Shown piece by piece: positions 44,696-53,916 of a stretch of 64,000 nucleotides of DNA (the first letter of the stretch is position 1; each line of letters opens with the position of its first letter). Source of the stretch: Bacillus sp. AFS055030 (GTDB lineage Bacteria; Bacillota; Bacilli; Bacillales; Bacillaceae_G); assembly GCF_002574545.1 (NCBI RefSeq), contig NZ_NUGT01000079.1, positions 64,442 to 128,441 of the forward strand, written 5' to 3'. Under the pieces are notes generated by a model. That model did not search any database. It had not been told where the DNA came from and saw nothing but the letters and a program-made list of their open reading frames with translations. The position numbers and the translations under genes were made by a program.

Positions 44696-45334
44696 TTGAT
44701 TAAAGTCGTATTAGTTGATGATCATGAAATGGTGAGAATGGGTGTTTCTACATATTTAAGTACTCAATCTGATATTGAAGTGGTTGGTCAAGCAAGTAAT
44801 GGAAAAGAAGGCGTTGAACTTGTATTAGAAAAACGCCCAGATATTGTATTAATGGACTTAATTATGGAAGTAATGGATGGAATTGAAGCGACGAAACAAA
44901 TTATTTCAAAATGGCCAGAAGCAAAAATCATTATTGTTACAAGCTTCATTGATGATGAGAATGTTTATCCGGCAATTGATGCAGGTGCAATTAGTTATAT
45001 GTTAAAAACTTCTAGAGCTAGTGATATCGCAAATGCAATACGAACGACACATAAAGGTGGATCAGTTTTAGAACCAGTTGTTACTGGGAAAATGATGAAT
45101 AGAATGAGAAAATCTACTCAACGCGAATTACATGATGATTTAACGGCTAGAGAACAAGAAGTGCTTCATTTAATGACTGAAGGTAAATCAAATCAGGAAA
45201 TCGCCGATACTTTGTTTGTTTCATTAAAAACGGTAAAAACCCATGTAAGTAATATATTAACGAAATTAGAAGTGGTCGATCGAACCCAGGCTGTTATCTA
45301 TGCATTTAGACATGGAATTGTAGAACAAAAATAA
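44696..45334 (+). CDS. liaR: LiaR response regulator
   Basis: This 212-residue NarL-type regulator starts at TTG with AGGTGGG upstream. The receiver has acidic [10 protein letters not shown] at residues 7-16, the phosphorylation site Asp54 in VLMDLIM, and Lys103 in YMLKTS. The C-terminal LuxR helix-turn-helix (about 147-205) includes [20 protein letters not shown] and [30 protein letters not shown] is a stretch shared with B. subtilis LiaR. Its likely autoregulatory box is the palindrome upstream of liaF. Confidence 0.94.
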   Translation: MIKVVLVDDHEMVRMGVSTYLSTQSDIEVVGQASNGKEGVELVLEKRPDIVLMDLIMEVMDGIEATKQIISKWPEAKIIIVTSFIDDENVYPAIDAGAISYMLKTSRASDIANAIRTTHKGGSVLEPVVTGKMMNRMRKSTQRELHDDLTAREQEVLHLMTEGKSNQEIADTLFVSLKTVKTHVSNILTKLEVVDRTQAVIYAFRHGIVEQK

Positions 45335-45346
45335 ATATATTCACAA

Positions 45347-45375
45347 AAAGAAGTCGAAAATGGCTTCTTTTTTCT
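45347..45375 (+). terminator. Terminator of liaFSR
   Basis: AAGAAGTC pairs with GGCTTCTT (one G-T pair) around a 6-base loop, ending in TTTTT. Confidence 0.75.
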
Positions 45376-45473
45376 ATTTTTATAAGAAGATTTGATTCAA
45401 TATTTTAGATAAATAATTAATTAATGGTAATATAATTATATTCGTTTTATTTATTTTGGAAGGAGCAGTTAGA

Positions 45474-48400
45474 TTGAAGATAAAATTAAATCACAAAATC
45501 ATAAAAGAACGCTGCGGTACAGTCTCCTTCAAAAGAGGTGACTCTTTTTATCGCGCAAATAAAGTACAAATCGAAAAATATACTATTGATCATTGTACAG
45601 CTACAGTTATAGGAAATGAAGATTTTACCGTTAAAGTAATAAAAGAAGAGAATGGTGATTATTATTGTCAGTGCACTTGTCCTAAACTAGCTTCAATTAA
45701 AACGGATTGTCAGCATATAGCTGCAGTTTTAATTTCGATTTTTGAACAGCAGAAAAATGAGGGGAATCTCAATGAAATTAATGTTCTTATAGAAGATTCC
45801 GATACAAATAAGTCAAATGGTATTTTAGAACTTTTTCAAGATAAAACGATTCGTAAAAGCGGACAATTAAACCATTTTGACGATCGGCAACTAATTGATT
45901 TCGAGTTTATTTGCGAAGTCGTTGAAATAGGTAAAGGGCAAAAAATTCTTGGAATTGCCATGGCATATGAAAAAAAGAAAATTGAAAATCTACGCAACTT
46001 TTTAAAGGATGTTAAAGAAGGGAAATCAAGTGAAATTTCGGCTGATCGTATATTTGACCCTAATTTACACTGTGTACAAAATGGAGTTAATCGTATATGG
46101 GAACTTTTAATAAAATTGTTAGATGATGAAAAAATGTTTAATGGATCTTTAACTAAGAAAAAAGAATATATGTTCATTTCACCGATCATTTGGAGCCAAT
46201 TCATTAATTTAGTTAAAGATTTGGAAAACGTCAAAATAATTGAAAATGGAATACTATTTAATGGAATTTCATTTACCGAAGATAAATTACCATTGGAATT
46301 TGAAATAGAGCAATTAGAAGGTCAATATTTTTTAACTGTCAATGGAATCGAGCAATTAACAATAATAGAAGCTTATTCAACAGTCTTGTATCGCGGGAAA
46401 ATATATCAACTAAAAGTAGAAGAATTTAATCGACTTGTTGAATTAAAACAAATTGTTAAATATACCGCACATGAAAAAATAAATATTCCAACAGATCAAA
46501 TCCACCTTTACGTTGAGAAAGTAATTCCAGGGCTTATCAAACTAGGTAAGGTGCATTTACCTACAAAATTATCAAACCAGTACTCAGAAACCCCGTTAAG
46601 AGCAAAGCTATATTTAGATCGTATAAAAAATAAATTACTTGCAGGGCTCGAATTTCATTATGATCGCATCGTGATTAATCCGCTAGATAAAAGAGAAATT
46701 CAACCTAGTAAAACGTTAATTAGAGATGAAGAAAAAGAATTAGAAATACTACAATTAATGGAAGATAGTTCTTTTTCAAAAACAGAAGGTGGCTATTTCC
46801 TACAAAATGAAGAACTTGAATACGAGTTTTTAAGAAATAGATTACCGAAACTTGAAAAACTTACTGAAATTTATGCTACGAGTGCAGTTCGAAATAGAAT
46901 TTTTAAAGAAAGTAAGAAACCACAAATACGCGTTAATTTAAAAAGAGAACGAACGAATTGGTTGGAATTTAAGTTTGAATTAGACATTCCAGAAAAACAA
47001 ATCAAAGAAGTATTATTAGCACTTAAAGAGAAACGGAAATATTATCGGTTACAAGATGGTACTTTGTACTCGTTTGAAACGAAAGAATTACAAGAGATAA
47101 GACGATTTTTAAATGCAGTACCTGAACAAGAGTTTGATTATGAAAGTGTATTAAACTTACCGATAAAAAATAGTCTATATTTTTTAGATTCAGCGGAAGA
47201 TACTAGTTTATTTAAAATTGAAGATCGTTTGCAGCATTTTTATGATAGTTTAATCAATCCAAATGAATTAATAGAAGAAGTTCCTAAATCCTTAATAAAT
47301 TGGTTAAGAGACTACCAAATTTTTGGGTATAAATGGATGAAGAATTTAGCTAAATTCGGTTTTGGAGGAATTTTAGCTGATGATATGGGATTAGGTAAAA
47401 CAATTCAAAGTTTAACGTATATTCAATCCGTATTAAACGAAATCCGTACATTAAATACACCGATCCTAATTGTTTGTCCCAGTGCATTAACGTATAACTG
47501 GTTAAGCGAGATATTCAAATTTGTACCGGAAATTCAAGCACTTGTCATAGATGGAAATAAAAATGAGAGGTTAAAAATACAAAAAGAACTAGTCAACATC
47601 GATGTTTTAATTACTTCTTATTCGTTGTTAAGAAATGATATAAAGTGGTACGAAAAGCAAAAGTTTCATACAGTATTTTTTGATGAGGCACAGAATTTTA
47701 AAAATCCTTTTACTCAAACAGCTAAAGTTGTTAAAAAGCTAAATGCCAAGCAACGGTTTGCTTTAACAGGTACACCAATTGAAAATTCACTCGAAGAACT
47801 TTGGGCAATTTATCATGTAGTTTTTCCTGAATTATTTGGGGGATTAAAAGATTTTAGTAATTTAACTAGGAAAACAATTTCTAAAAGAGTTCGACCTTTC
47901 TTATTAAGAAGATTAAAAGAAGATGTACTTAAGGAACTTCCTGAGAAAATCGAATCGAAGGAATCTGTAGAGTTGTTACCGGAACAAAAAAAATTATATG
48001 CAGCATATTTAGCAAAACTACGACACGATACATTAAAGCATTTAGCTGTAGATAAACTTACTTTAGGTAAAAATCATATTAAAATTTTAGCCGGTTTAAC
48101 ACGTTTAAGACAAATTTGTTGCCATCCTGCACTCTTTATAGATGGTTACGAAGGTAGTTCAGCCAAGTTTGAACAACTATTTCAACTTATTGAGGCATCA
48201 AAAATAGCCGGTAGGAGAGTTTTAATATTCTCTCAATTTACGAAAATGTTAGATTTAATCGGCAGAGAACTATCAATAATGGGAGAGCCATTTTTTTATC
48301 TAGATGGGCAAACTCCGGCAGAAGAACGATTATCAATATGCAATCGATTTAATGCTGGGGAACATAACTTTTTCCTAATTTCATTAAAGGCAGGAGGAGT

Positions 48401-48671
48401 AGGACTCAATTTAACTGGTGCTGATACTGTTATTCTTTATGATAATTGGTGGAATCCTGCGGTTGAAAATCAAGCAATGGACCGAGCATACCGTTTTGGT
48501 CAAATGAATGATGTTCAAGTGATCAAACTAGTCGCTAAAGGAACAATCGAAGATAAAATGAATGAACTACAAGAGAAGAAAAAACAATTAATAGGAGAAA
48601 TTATCGAAACGAATGGAAAAGCTTCGTATAATTTAACAGAAGAAGACATTCGCGAATTATTAATGTTATAA
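45474..48671 (+). CDS. SNF2-family ATPase with N-terminal SWIM zinc finger (YwqA-like)
   Basis: The frame opens at TTG 45456, but AAGGAG (45462-45467) precedes the TTG at 45474, giving 1065 residues. A SWIM finger (CQCTCP, then DCQHIAAVLI) occupies about 64-90. A long SNF2-associated region follows, then the SNF2 ATPase from about 610: Walker A DDMGLGKTIQSL near 636, the DEAQ box near 736, TGTPIENSLEELW near 765, and the C-terminal helicase motif with SLKAGGVGLNLTGADTV near 970 and QAMDRAYRFGQ. All motifs are intact. The family acts in DNA translocation; B. subtilis YwqA is the nearest known layout. Confidence 0.93.
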   Translation: MKIKLNHKIIKERCGTVSFKRGDSFYRANKVQIEKYTIDHCTATVIGNEDFTVKVIKEENGDYYCQCTCPKLASIKTDCQHIAAVLISIFEQQKNEGNLNEINVLIEDSDTNKSNGILELFQDKTIRKSGQLNHFDDRQLIDFEFICEVVEIGKGQKILGIAMAYEKKKIENLRNFLKDVKEGKSSEISADRIFDPNLHCVQNGVNRIWELLIKLLDDEKMFNGSLTKKKEYMFISPIIWSQFINLVKDLENVKIIENGILFNGISFTEDKLPLEFEIEQLEGQYFLTVNGIEQLTIIEAYSTVLYRGKIYQLKVEEFNRLVELKQIVKYTAHEKINIPTDQIHLYVEKVIPGLIKLGKVHLPTKLSNQYSETPLRAKLYLDRIKNKLLAGLEFHYDRIVINPLDKREIQPSKTLIRDEEKELEILQLMEDSSFSKTEGGYFLQNEELEYEFLRNRLPKLEKLTEIYATSAVRNRIFKESKKPQIRVNLKRERTNWLEFKFELDIPEKQIKEVLLALKEKRKYYRLQDGTLYSFETKELQEIRRFLNAVPEQEFDYESVLNLPIKNSLYFLDSAEDTSLFKIEDRLQHFYDSLINPNELIEEVPKSLINWLRDYQIFGYKWMKNLAKFGFGGILADDMGLGKTIQSLTYIQSVLNEIRTLNTPILIVCPSALTYNWLSEIFKFVPEIQALVIDGNKNERLKIQKELVNIDVLITSYSLLRNDIKWYEKQKFHTVFFDEAQNFKNPFTQTAKVVKKLNAKQRFALTGTPIENSLEELWAIYHVVFPELFGGLKDFSNLTRKTISKRVRPFLLRRLKEDVLKELPEKIESKESVELLPEQKKLYAAYLAKLRHDTLKHLAVDKLTLGKNHIKILAGLTRLRQICCHPALFIDGYEGSSAKFEQLFQLIEASKIAGRRVLIFSQFTKMLDLIGRELSIMGEPFFYLDGQTPAEERLSICNRFNAGEHNFFLISLKAGGVGLNLTGADTVILYDNWWNPAVENQAMDRAYRFGQMNDVQVIKLVAKGTIEDKMNELQEKKKQLIGEIIETNGKASYNLTEEDIRELLML

Positions 48672-48678
48672 AATAAAA

Positions 48679-48701
48679 TGCCACTTTCCAGAGTGGCTTT
48701 T
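48679..48701 (+). terminator. Terminator after the SNF2 gene
   Basis: GCCACT (48680-48685) pairs with AGTGGC (48692-48697), followed by TTTT. Confidence 0.72.
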
Positions 48702-48824
48702 CCCTTTTTGATAATTATATTTCATTCTTAAATGTTTGAAAGCGAGTATATTAGTAATGAAGCTAATAATTTACTAAATTCATAGATTTTAAATGAAATT
48801 ATATTGATGAGAGGGAGAGTTAGC

Positions 48825-50189
48825 ATGAGCAATAATCGCAAATTTGTTAATGTCTCAGCAGGTGTTCCAGGGCCAAAGGGAAAAGAACTCATTGAATTAC
48901 GGAATGAGTTTGTGCCAAATGGTGTTGGAAATAATACGCCTGTTTTTGTAGAAAAAGCAAACGGTACAATCGTTGAGGATGTTGATGGAAATAAATTTTT
49001 AGATTTTGCTGGAGCAATTGGTACTTTAAATGTCGGACATACGCCAAAGAATGTAGTACAAGCGATTAAAAATCAGTCGGAGCGATTAATCCACTCTTGC
49101 TTTCATGTAGGAATGTATAAGCCATATATTGATTTAGCTAAAAAATTAACTGAAATAACGCCTGGCGATTTTGCGAAAAAAACAATTCTATTAAATAGTG
49201 GTGCTGAAGCAGTTGAAAATGCCGTTAAAATTGCGAGGAAGTACACTGGTCGTTCAGGAATTATTTCGTTTACACGAGGATTTCATGGTCGAACATTATT
49301 AGGAATGTCTTTAACAAGTAAAGTAAAACCATATAAATATAAAATGGGACCATTTGCTCCGGCTACATATAAAGCTAAATTCCCTTATTTATCAAATAGA
49401 CCAAAAGAGTTATCTGAAGAAGAATATATTAATTTTTGTATTTCTCAATTTAAGGATTTTCTGTTAACAGATGTGTCACCAGAAGAAGTGGCTGCGGTTA
49501 TTATGGAGCCTGTACAAGGAGAAGGAGGATTTATTGTTCCACCAAAGAAATTTGTAAAAGAAATCTATACTATTTGTAAGTCACATGGAATTTTGTTTAT
49601 AGCGGATGAAATTCAAACAGGATTTGGGCGAACGGGTGAATTGTTTGCATCAACGATTTTTGAAATTGAACCAGATTTAATCACGATGTCAAAATCAATT
49701 GCAGCAGGTGTACCAATTAGTGCAGTGACTGGTTGTTCAAAAATAATGGATGCGGCATCACCTGGTGAATTAGGTGGAACTTATGGCGGAAGTCCTTTAG
49801 GTTGTGTAGCAGCGCTTGAGGTGATTGAAAAAATTGAAAGTGAAAAATTATGGATTCGAGCTAGATCGATTGGAGAAAAAATTAGATCATTTTTTGATCA
49901 GTTGAAGAATGATTTTCCAATTATTTATGATGTTAGGGGACTAGGAGCGATGGTAGGAATCGAATTTATAGATCCTAATTCTGGTCAACCAGCAAAAGAG
50001 TTTGTTGCAGCATTAACAAAAAAATGTTGTGAAAATGGAGTCATTATTCTTAGCGCAGGTGTTCATAGTAATGTTCTTCGTTTCTTAACACCTTTAATTA
50101 TTTCTGACGATGAATTAAATGAAGGATTAGATATTATAAAACAATCAATAGATCAAGTTGCTAGTCAGCTTGTAACAGAGGTGAAGTAG
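48825..50189 (+). CDS. gabT: Class III aminotransferase, GabT-like
   Basis: The frame opens at 48804; ATG 48825 has AGGGAG upstream and is preferred (454 residues). It is a fold type I, class III PLP enzyme: NSGAEAVENAVKIARKYTGR near 126-145, FTRGFHGRTLLGMSL, IADEIQTGFGRTGE near 265, and the PLP lysine in MSKSIAAG at about residue 290. The likely reaction is transfer of an omega-amino group (GABA, beta-alanine or a relative) to 2-oxoglutarate. It starts the two-gene unit with the aldehyde dehydrogenase 1 base downstream. Confidence 0.9.
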   Translation: MSNNRKFVNVSAGVPGPKGKELIELRNEFVPNGVGNNTPVFVEKANGTIVEDVDGNKFLDFAGAIGTLNVGHTPKNVVQAIKNQSERLIHSCFHVGMYKPYIDLAKKLTEITPGDFAKKTILLNSGAEAVENAVKIARKYTGRSGIISFTRGFHGRTLLGMSLTSKVKPYKYKMGPFAPATYKAKFPYLSNRPKELSEEEYINFCISQFKDFLLTDVSPEEVAAVIMEPVQGEGGFIVPPKKFVKEIYTICKSHGILFIADEIQTGFGRTGELFASTIFEIEPDLITMSKSIAAGVPISAVTGCSKIMDAASPGELGGTYGGSPLGCVAALEVIEKIESEKLWIRARSIGEKIRSFFDQLKNDFPIIYDVRGLGAMVGIEFIDPNSGQPAKEFVAALTKKCCENGVIILSAGVHSNVLRFLTPLIISDDELNEGLDIIKQSIDQVASQLVTEVK

Positions 50190-50190
50190 A

Positions 50191-51624
50191 ATGAAAAAGC
50201 AATTTTATATAGATGGAACTTGGGTGGAAGGGGTTAAATATGAAAAACTTGTTGCCCCTCATTCTGGTGAAGTTTTAGCCGAAATACCAGTCGCAACGAT
50301 CGAGAATTTAGAAGAAGCAATTAGATCGGCAAATAACGCGAAAACTAAAATGGAAAGCTTGAGCTCATATGAGAGAAGTATCATTCTAGAGCAATTAGTT
50401 GACCAGTTTAAACAAAATCGTTCAAAACTTGCTGAGATTTTAGCATTAGAAGCATCCAAACCACTAAAAGCTGCTTTAGGTGAAATTGATCGAACGATTG
50501 CAACTTATAAAATAGCCGCTGAAGAAGCAAAAAGAATATACGGTGAAACAATCCCTCTTGATGCAGTAGCAGGTGGTGAAGGTCGAGTCACATATACTGT
50601 CAGAGAGCCAGTTGGAGTTATTGGTGCAATTACCCCGTTTAATTTTCCATTTAATTTAGTCGCACATAAAGTTGGTCCAGCAATTGCTGCAGGAAATACA
50701 ATTGTTTTAAAACCTGCTAGTCAAACTCCGCTTTCTGCTATTGCATTAGCTGAAATGATCGATAAAACGGATTTACCTAAAGGTGCGTTTAACCTAATTA
50801 CTGGAAAGGGATCCGAAATCGGTGATGCGTTAGTAAAACATTCTGACGTGAAAGCAATCACATTTACCGGTAGTCCTGAAGTCGGCATCGCATTAAAAAA
50901 CAAGGCAGGATTAAAAAAAGTAACATTAGAATTAGGATCAAACTCAGCGTTAATCATAGATGAAGGGGTCCAGCTAACTGATGAATTGATTAATCGTTGT
51001 GTATGGGGAGCCTTTATTTATAACGGCCAAGTATGTATTTCTTTACAAAGAATTTTTGTACACCAAACACTATATAATGAATTCCTATTGAAGATGAAAC
51101 ATGCTACTGAACTTTTAAATATAGGTTCTCCTTTAGAACTTCAAACAGATATTAGTGCCCTGATTTCTAAAAAAGATGTTGCTAGAATAGATGAATGGGT
51201 AAAGCAATCAATTAAAGATGGAGCCGATCTAGTAACGGGTGGCGATCGTATAGATGAACGAATTTATAAACCAACAATTTTGGCAAACGTAAAGAATAGC
51301 AGTGATGTATCTTGTAAGGAAATTTTTGGCCCGGTTGTAGTCATAGGTTCATATGAACAATTTGATGAAGCAATAACAGAAGTAAACAATAGTCGATTTG
51401 GATTACAAGCTGGTGTCTATACAAACAACTTACAAAGAGCACTATATGCAACGAAGAAATTACATGTAGGAGGCGTACTTGTAAATGATGTTCCTACATT
51501 TAGAGTCGATTTAATGCCTTATGGTGGCGTAAAAGAAAGTGGTTATGGAAGAGAAGGCATAAAATATGCAATACAAGAGATGACTGAATTAAAACTTGTC
51601 TCTATTAAACTTTCAGACTGTTGA
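50191..51624 (+). CDS. Aldehyde dehydrogenase (semialdehyde dehydrogenase partner of the aminotransferase)
   Basis: This 477-residue NAD(P)-dependent enzyme has TPFNFPFNLVAHKVGPAIAA near 145-164, the FTGSPEVG cofactor loop, the general base Glu247 in TLELGSN and the nucleophile Cys282 in NGQVCISLQR. The last motif resembles lactaldehyde/phosphonate- or sulfo-aldehyde-type dehydrogenases (CISxQR) more than succinate-semialdehyde dehydrogenase GabD (CVCxNR), so the substrate may not be succinate semialdehyde. It starts 1 base after the aminotransferase stop, so the two work in series. Confidence 0.88.
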   Translation: MKKQFYIDGTWVEGVKYEKLVAPHSGEVLAEIPVATIENLEEAIRSANNAKTKMESLSSYERSIILEQLVDQFKQNRSKLAEILALEASKPLKAALGEIDRTIATYKIAAEEAKRIYGETIPLDAVAGGEGRVTYTVREPVGVIGAITPFNFPFNLVAHKVGPAIAAGNTIVLKPASQTPLSAIALAEMIDKTDLPKGAFNLITGKGSEIGDALVKHSDVKAITFTGSPEVGIALKNKAGLKKVTLELGSNSALIIDEGVQLTDELINRCVWGAFIYNGQVCISLQRIFVHQTLYNEFLLKMKHATELLNIGSPLELQTDISALISKKDVARIDEWVKQSIKDGADLVTGGDRIDERIYKPTILANVKNSSDVSCKEIFGPVVVIGSYEQFDEAITEVNNSRFGLQAGVYTNNLQRALYATKKLHVGGVLVNDVPTFRVDLMPYGGVKESGYGREGIKYAIQEMTELKLVSIKLSDC

Positions 51625-51655
51625 AAAGTGATTGCAATCGTTTGTTTTTAAAATG

Positions 51656-51695
51656 AAAGAACTGATCGTGAATGAATATGATCAGTTCTTTTTTT
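51656..51695 (+). terminator. Terminator after the aldehyde dehydrogenase
   Basis: AAGAACTGATC (51657-51667) pairs with GATCAGTTCTT (51680-51690), followed by TTTTT. Confidence 0.9.
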
Positions 51696-51778
51696 ATTCA
51701 TAAACTTCAGAATAATATGTTATATTTAGATGAAGTAAATTGATTTAAGGCTTTTTTAGCTTCGAAGGGAGATTAAAT

Positions 51779-52282
51779 ATGGAAATTCGAAAATTAACAA
51801 TTGAAGATTTACCTGATTTTATTCGATTAAGAAGTGAAGGATTAACATTATCACCAGAAGCATTCGGAGAAAGTTTAGCTGAATATGAGAGAAAATCATT
51901 CGAACAGCATAAAAATAATTTTCCTAAAACGTTTGATAATTTTATTATAGGTGCATTTGACAAAGGCGTACTTGTTGGGGTTTGTGGCTTCTTCCAAAAA
52001 AGATCTGAAAAAATGAAGCATAAAGGAGCAATTTGGGGAATGTATGTTACACCAAATTACCGAGGAAAAGGTGTAGGGAAAAAAGTTTTAAGCCAAGCCA
52101 TTCAAGATGCAATGGAGATTGAAGAAATTTTACAAATTGAACTGGCAGTCATTTCATCAAATCAATCTGCAAAAAGACTTTATAAAACTGTAGGCTTCGA
52201 AAGCTTTGGTACAGAAAAAAGAGCATTATTTGTAAATGGTGAATTTTACGATGAGGATCATATGGTTAAGATTATTAAATAA
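51779..52282 (+). CDS. GNAT N-acetyltransferase
   Basis: This 167-residue protein has the GNAT core: VGVCGFFQKRSEKMKHKGAI, then IWGMYVTPNYRGKGVGKKVL near residues 80-99 (acetyl-CoA loop), and SSNQSAKRLYKTVGF near 125-139, the typical last helix. The substrate is unknown. AAGGGAGA lies upstream of the ATG. It is a single gene with terminators on both sides. Confidence 0.87.
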   Translation: MEIRKLTIEDLPDFIRLRSEGLTLSPEAFGESLAEYERKSFEQHKNNFPKTFDNFIIGAFDKGVLVGVCGFFQKRSEKMKHKGAIWGMYVTPNYRGKGVGKKVLSQAIQDAMEIEEILQIELAVISSNQSAKRLYKTVGFESFGTEKRALFVNGEFYDEDHMVKIIK

Positions 52283-52290
52283 GAAGAAGT

Positions 52291-52328
52291 AGATGATCAA
52301 AGGTATGGTTTGGTCGTCTTTTTTTTGC
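52291..52328 (+). terminator. Terminator after the GNAT gene
   Basis: AGATGATCA (52291-52299) pairs with TGGTCGTCT (52311-52319) using two G-T pairs, followed by TTTTTTTT. Confidence 0.68.
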
Positions 52329-52425
52329 TTTTTTCATTGTATTTGTTGGATTTTTGTTCACATTTTTATACATAATAAGTGTGTTATGATTGAGCTAACT
52401 TAGTAATAGAAGTAGGAGAACTAGT

Positions 52426-53124
52426 TTGAAATCTAAACAAAAAATCATTCCATCATTATCTTCAAATTCAGTTTATCTAGGATTATTATTAGCTTTAGTA
52501 GGTGGATTTTTAGACGGGTATACTTTTATCAGTAGAGATGGTGTATTTGCCAATGCACAAACAGGAAATCTTGTTCTTTTGGCAATCAATCTATCATTTG
52601 GGAAATGGAAAAACTCTGTGGATTATATTCTACCTATTCTAGCCTTTATTTTAGGTGTATTAGTTGCAGAATCCGTTAAACATCCACGGTTAAGAGAACT
52701 ATTATACAGTTATAGACGTTCAATTCTCTTATTAGAATGTTGTGTATTGTTGATCGTAGGATTATTACCTAGTAGTGTGCCTAATTTAGTTGTAACAGTT
52801 TGCATCTCCTTTGTGTCATCATTACAAATTTCAACTTTTACCCATTTAGATAAATGGACATACAATTCAACGATGACAACTGGTAATATTAGAATTGCTT
52901 CACAAGCAGCATATACAGCCTTTGTAAATCATGACAAAGAAGCAAAAACTAAATTTAAAGAGTTTTTTGTTATTATCCTTTCCTTTTCATTTGGCGCATT
53001 ATTTGGAAGTCTTTCCACTAAATATATTGGGAATCAAGCTGTTTGGATTGCTGCAGTAGTATTAATTATAGCGTTAATCTTATATCACAAAGACAAAGGT
53101 TATTTTAGAAAGAAATTTCATTAA
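52426..53124 (+). CDS. DUF1275 (YoaK-like) membrane protein
   Basis: This 232-residue protein has six hydrophobic helices. The DUF1275 pattern is GGFLDGYTFISRDGVFANAQTG, given here as GGFLDGYTFI at 26-35 and FANAQTGNLVLL at 41-52, and the later MTTGNIRIAS near 150. The function is unknown. It starts at TTG with AGGAGA 6 bases upstream. It is convergent with ydfK and shares the hairpin at 53134. Confidence 0.87.
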   Translation: MKSKQKIIPSLSSNSVYLGLLLALVGGFLDGYTFISRDGVFANAQTGNLVLLAINLSFGKWKNSVDYILPILAFILGVLVAESVKHPRLRELLYSYRRSILLLECCVLLIVGLLPSSVPNLVVTVCISFVSSLQISTFTHLDKWTYNSTMTTGNIRIASQAAYTAFVNHDKEAKTKFKEFFVIILSFSFGALFGSLSTKYIGNQAVWIAAVVLIIALILYHKDKGYFRKKFH

Positions 53125-53133
53125 TTAGATTAA

Positions 53134-53164
53134 AAAATGAGCCCAGTAAAAGGGCTCATTTTAG
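53134..53164. terminator. Bidirectional terminator
   Basis: AAATGAGCCC (53135-53144) pairs perfectly with GGGCTCATTT (53152-53161), with A/T-rich flanks for convergent genes. Confidence 0.85.
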
Positions 53165-53185
53165 TTTGTAGAAAATACATAAATC

Positions 53186-53890
53186 TTATTTGAAAAACTG
53201 TATGAAACAAACAATAATAAGTGCAAATAAAATAGACGGTAACATATTTCCGATTTTAATTTTAATTAAACCTAATGAATTTAAACCAAGAGCAATTAAT
53301 AAAATTCCTCCTGTACCTGAAATTTCAGCAATAATTGAATTTAATAAATGCTGGGTAACAAGATTCGGTACAAATGAGGCAAAGATGGCAATGAATCCTT
53401 GATAGATTAAAACTGGGACAGCGGAGAGTAACACGCCAATACCAAGCGTTGAAGTTAAAATAATTGATAAAAATCCGTCCATCATTGATTTTGTATATAA
53501 GATTTCATGATTATGACGAAGTCCGCTATCTAATGCCCCAAGTATAGCCATCGCTCCAACACAGAATAATAAAGTCGATGTAACAAATCCTTTCGAAATT
53601 GAACCTTCGTTTTTAGAATGAAATTTACTTTCGATGAATAGACCTAATTGATCTAATTTACTTTCGAGATCTAACCATTCTCCTACAACTGCACCTAGCG
53701 ATAAGCTAAAAACGACGATTAGAACTTGATTTGTTTTCATAGCTAAAGTAAATCCTATGACGATAATTACGAGAGAAATTGACTGAGTTACTAGGTTTTT
53801 CATTCGATCTGGAATTCTTTTAATAAACAAGCCTAGTAAAGAGCCAAAAATAATAGCGATCGCATTAACAATTGAACCGAATAGTACCAT
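53186..53890 (-). CDS. ydfK: DUF554 membrane protein (YdfK/YqgA-like)
   Basis: This 234-residue protein has six to seven membrane helices. It opens GSIVNAIAIIFGSLLGLFIK and has LGAVVGEWLDLE near 65, CVGAMAILGALDSGLRHNHE near 110-129, and KSMMDGFLSIILTSTLGIGV near 134, all typical of DUF554. Its role is not known. It follows the quinone oxidoreductase gene by 26 bases on the minus strand, so the two form an operon. GGGGA lies upstream of the ATG. Confidence 0.87.
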   Translation of the reverse strand: MVLFGSIVNAIAIIFGSLLGLFIKRIPDRMKNLVTQSISLVIIVIGFTLAMKTNQVLIVVFSLSLGAVVGEWLDLESKLDQLGLFIESKFHSKNEGSISKGFVTSTLLFCVGAMAILGALDSGLRHNHEILYTKSMMDGFLSIILTSTLGIGVLLSAVPVLIYQGFIAIFASFVPNLVTQHLLNSIIAEISGTGGILLIALGLNSLGLIKIKIGNMLPSILFALIIVCFIQFFK

Positions 53891-53916
53891 GATTATCCCC
53901 TTTGACTTCTATATAA

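Noticed and set aside
45836-46234. 132-codon minus-strand frame inside the SNF2 gene
   Set aside because: Antisense shadow; no RBS, no recognisable domain.
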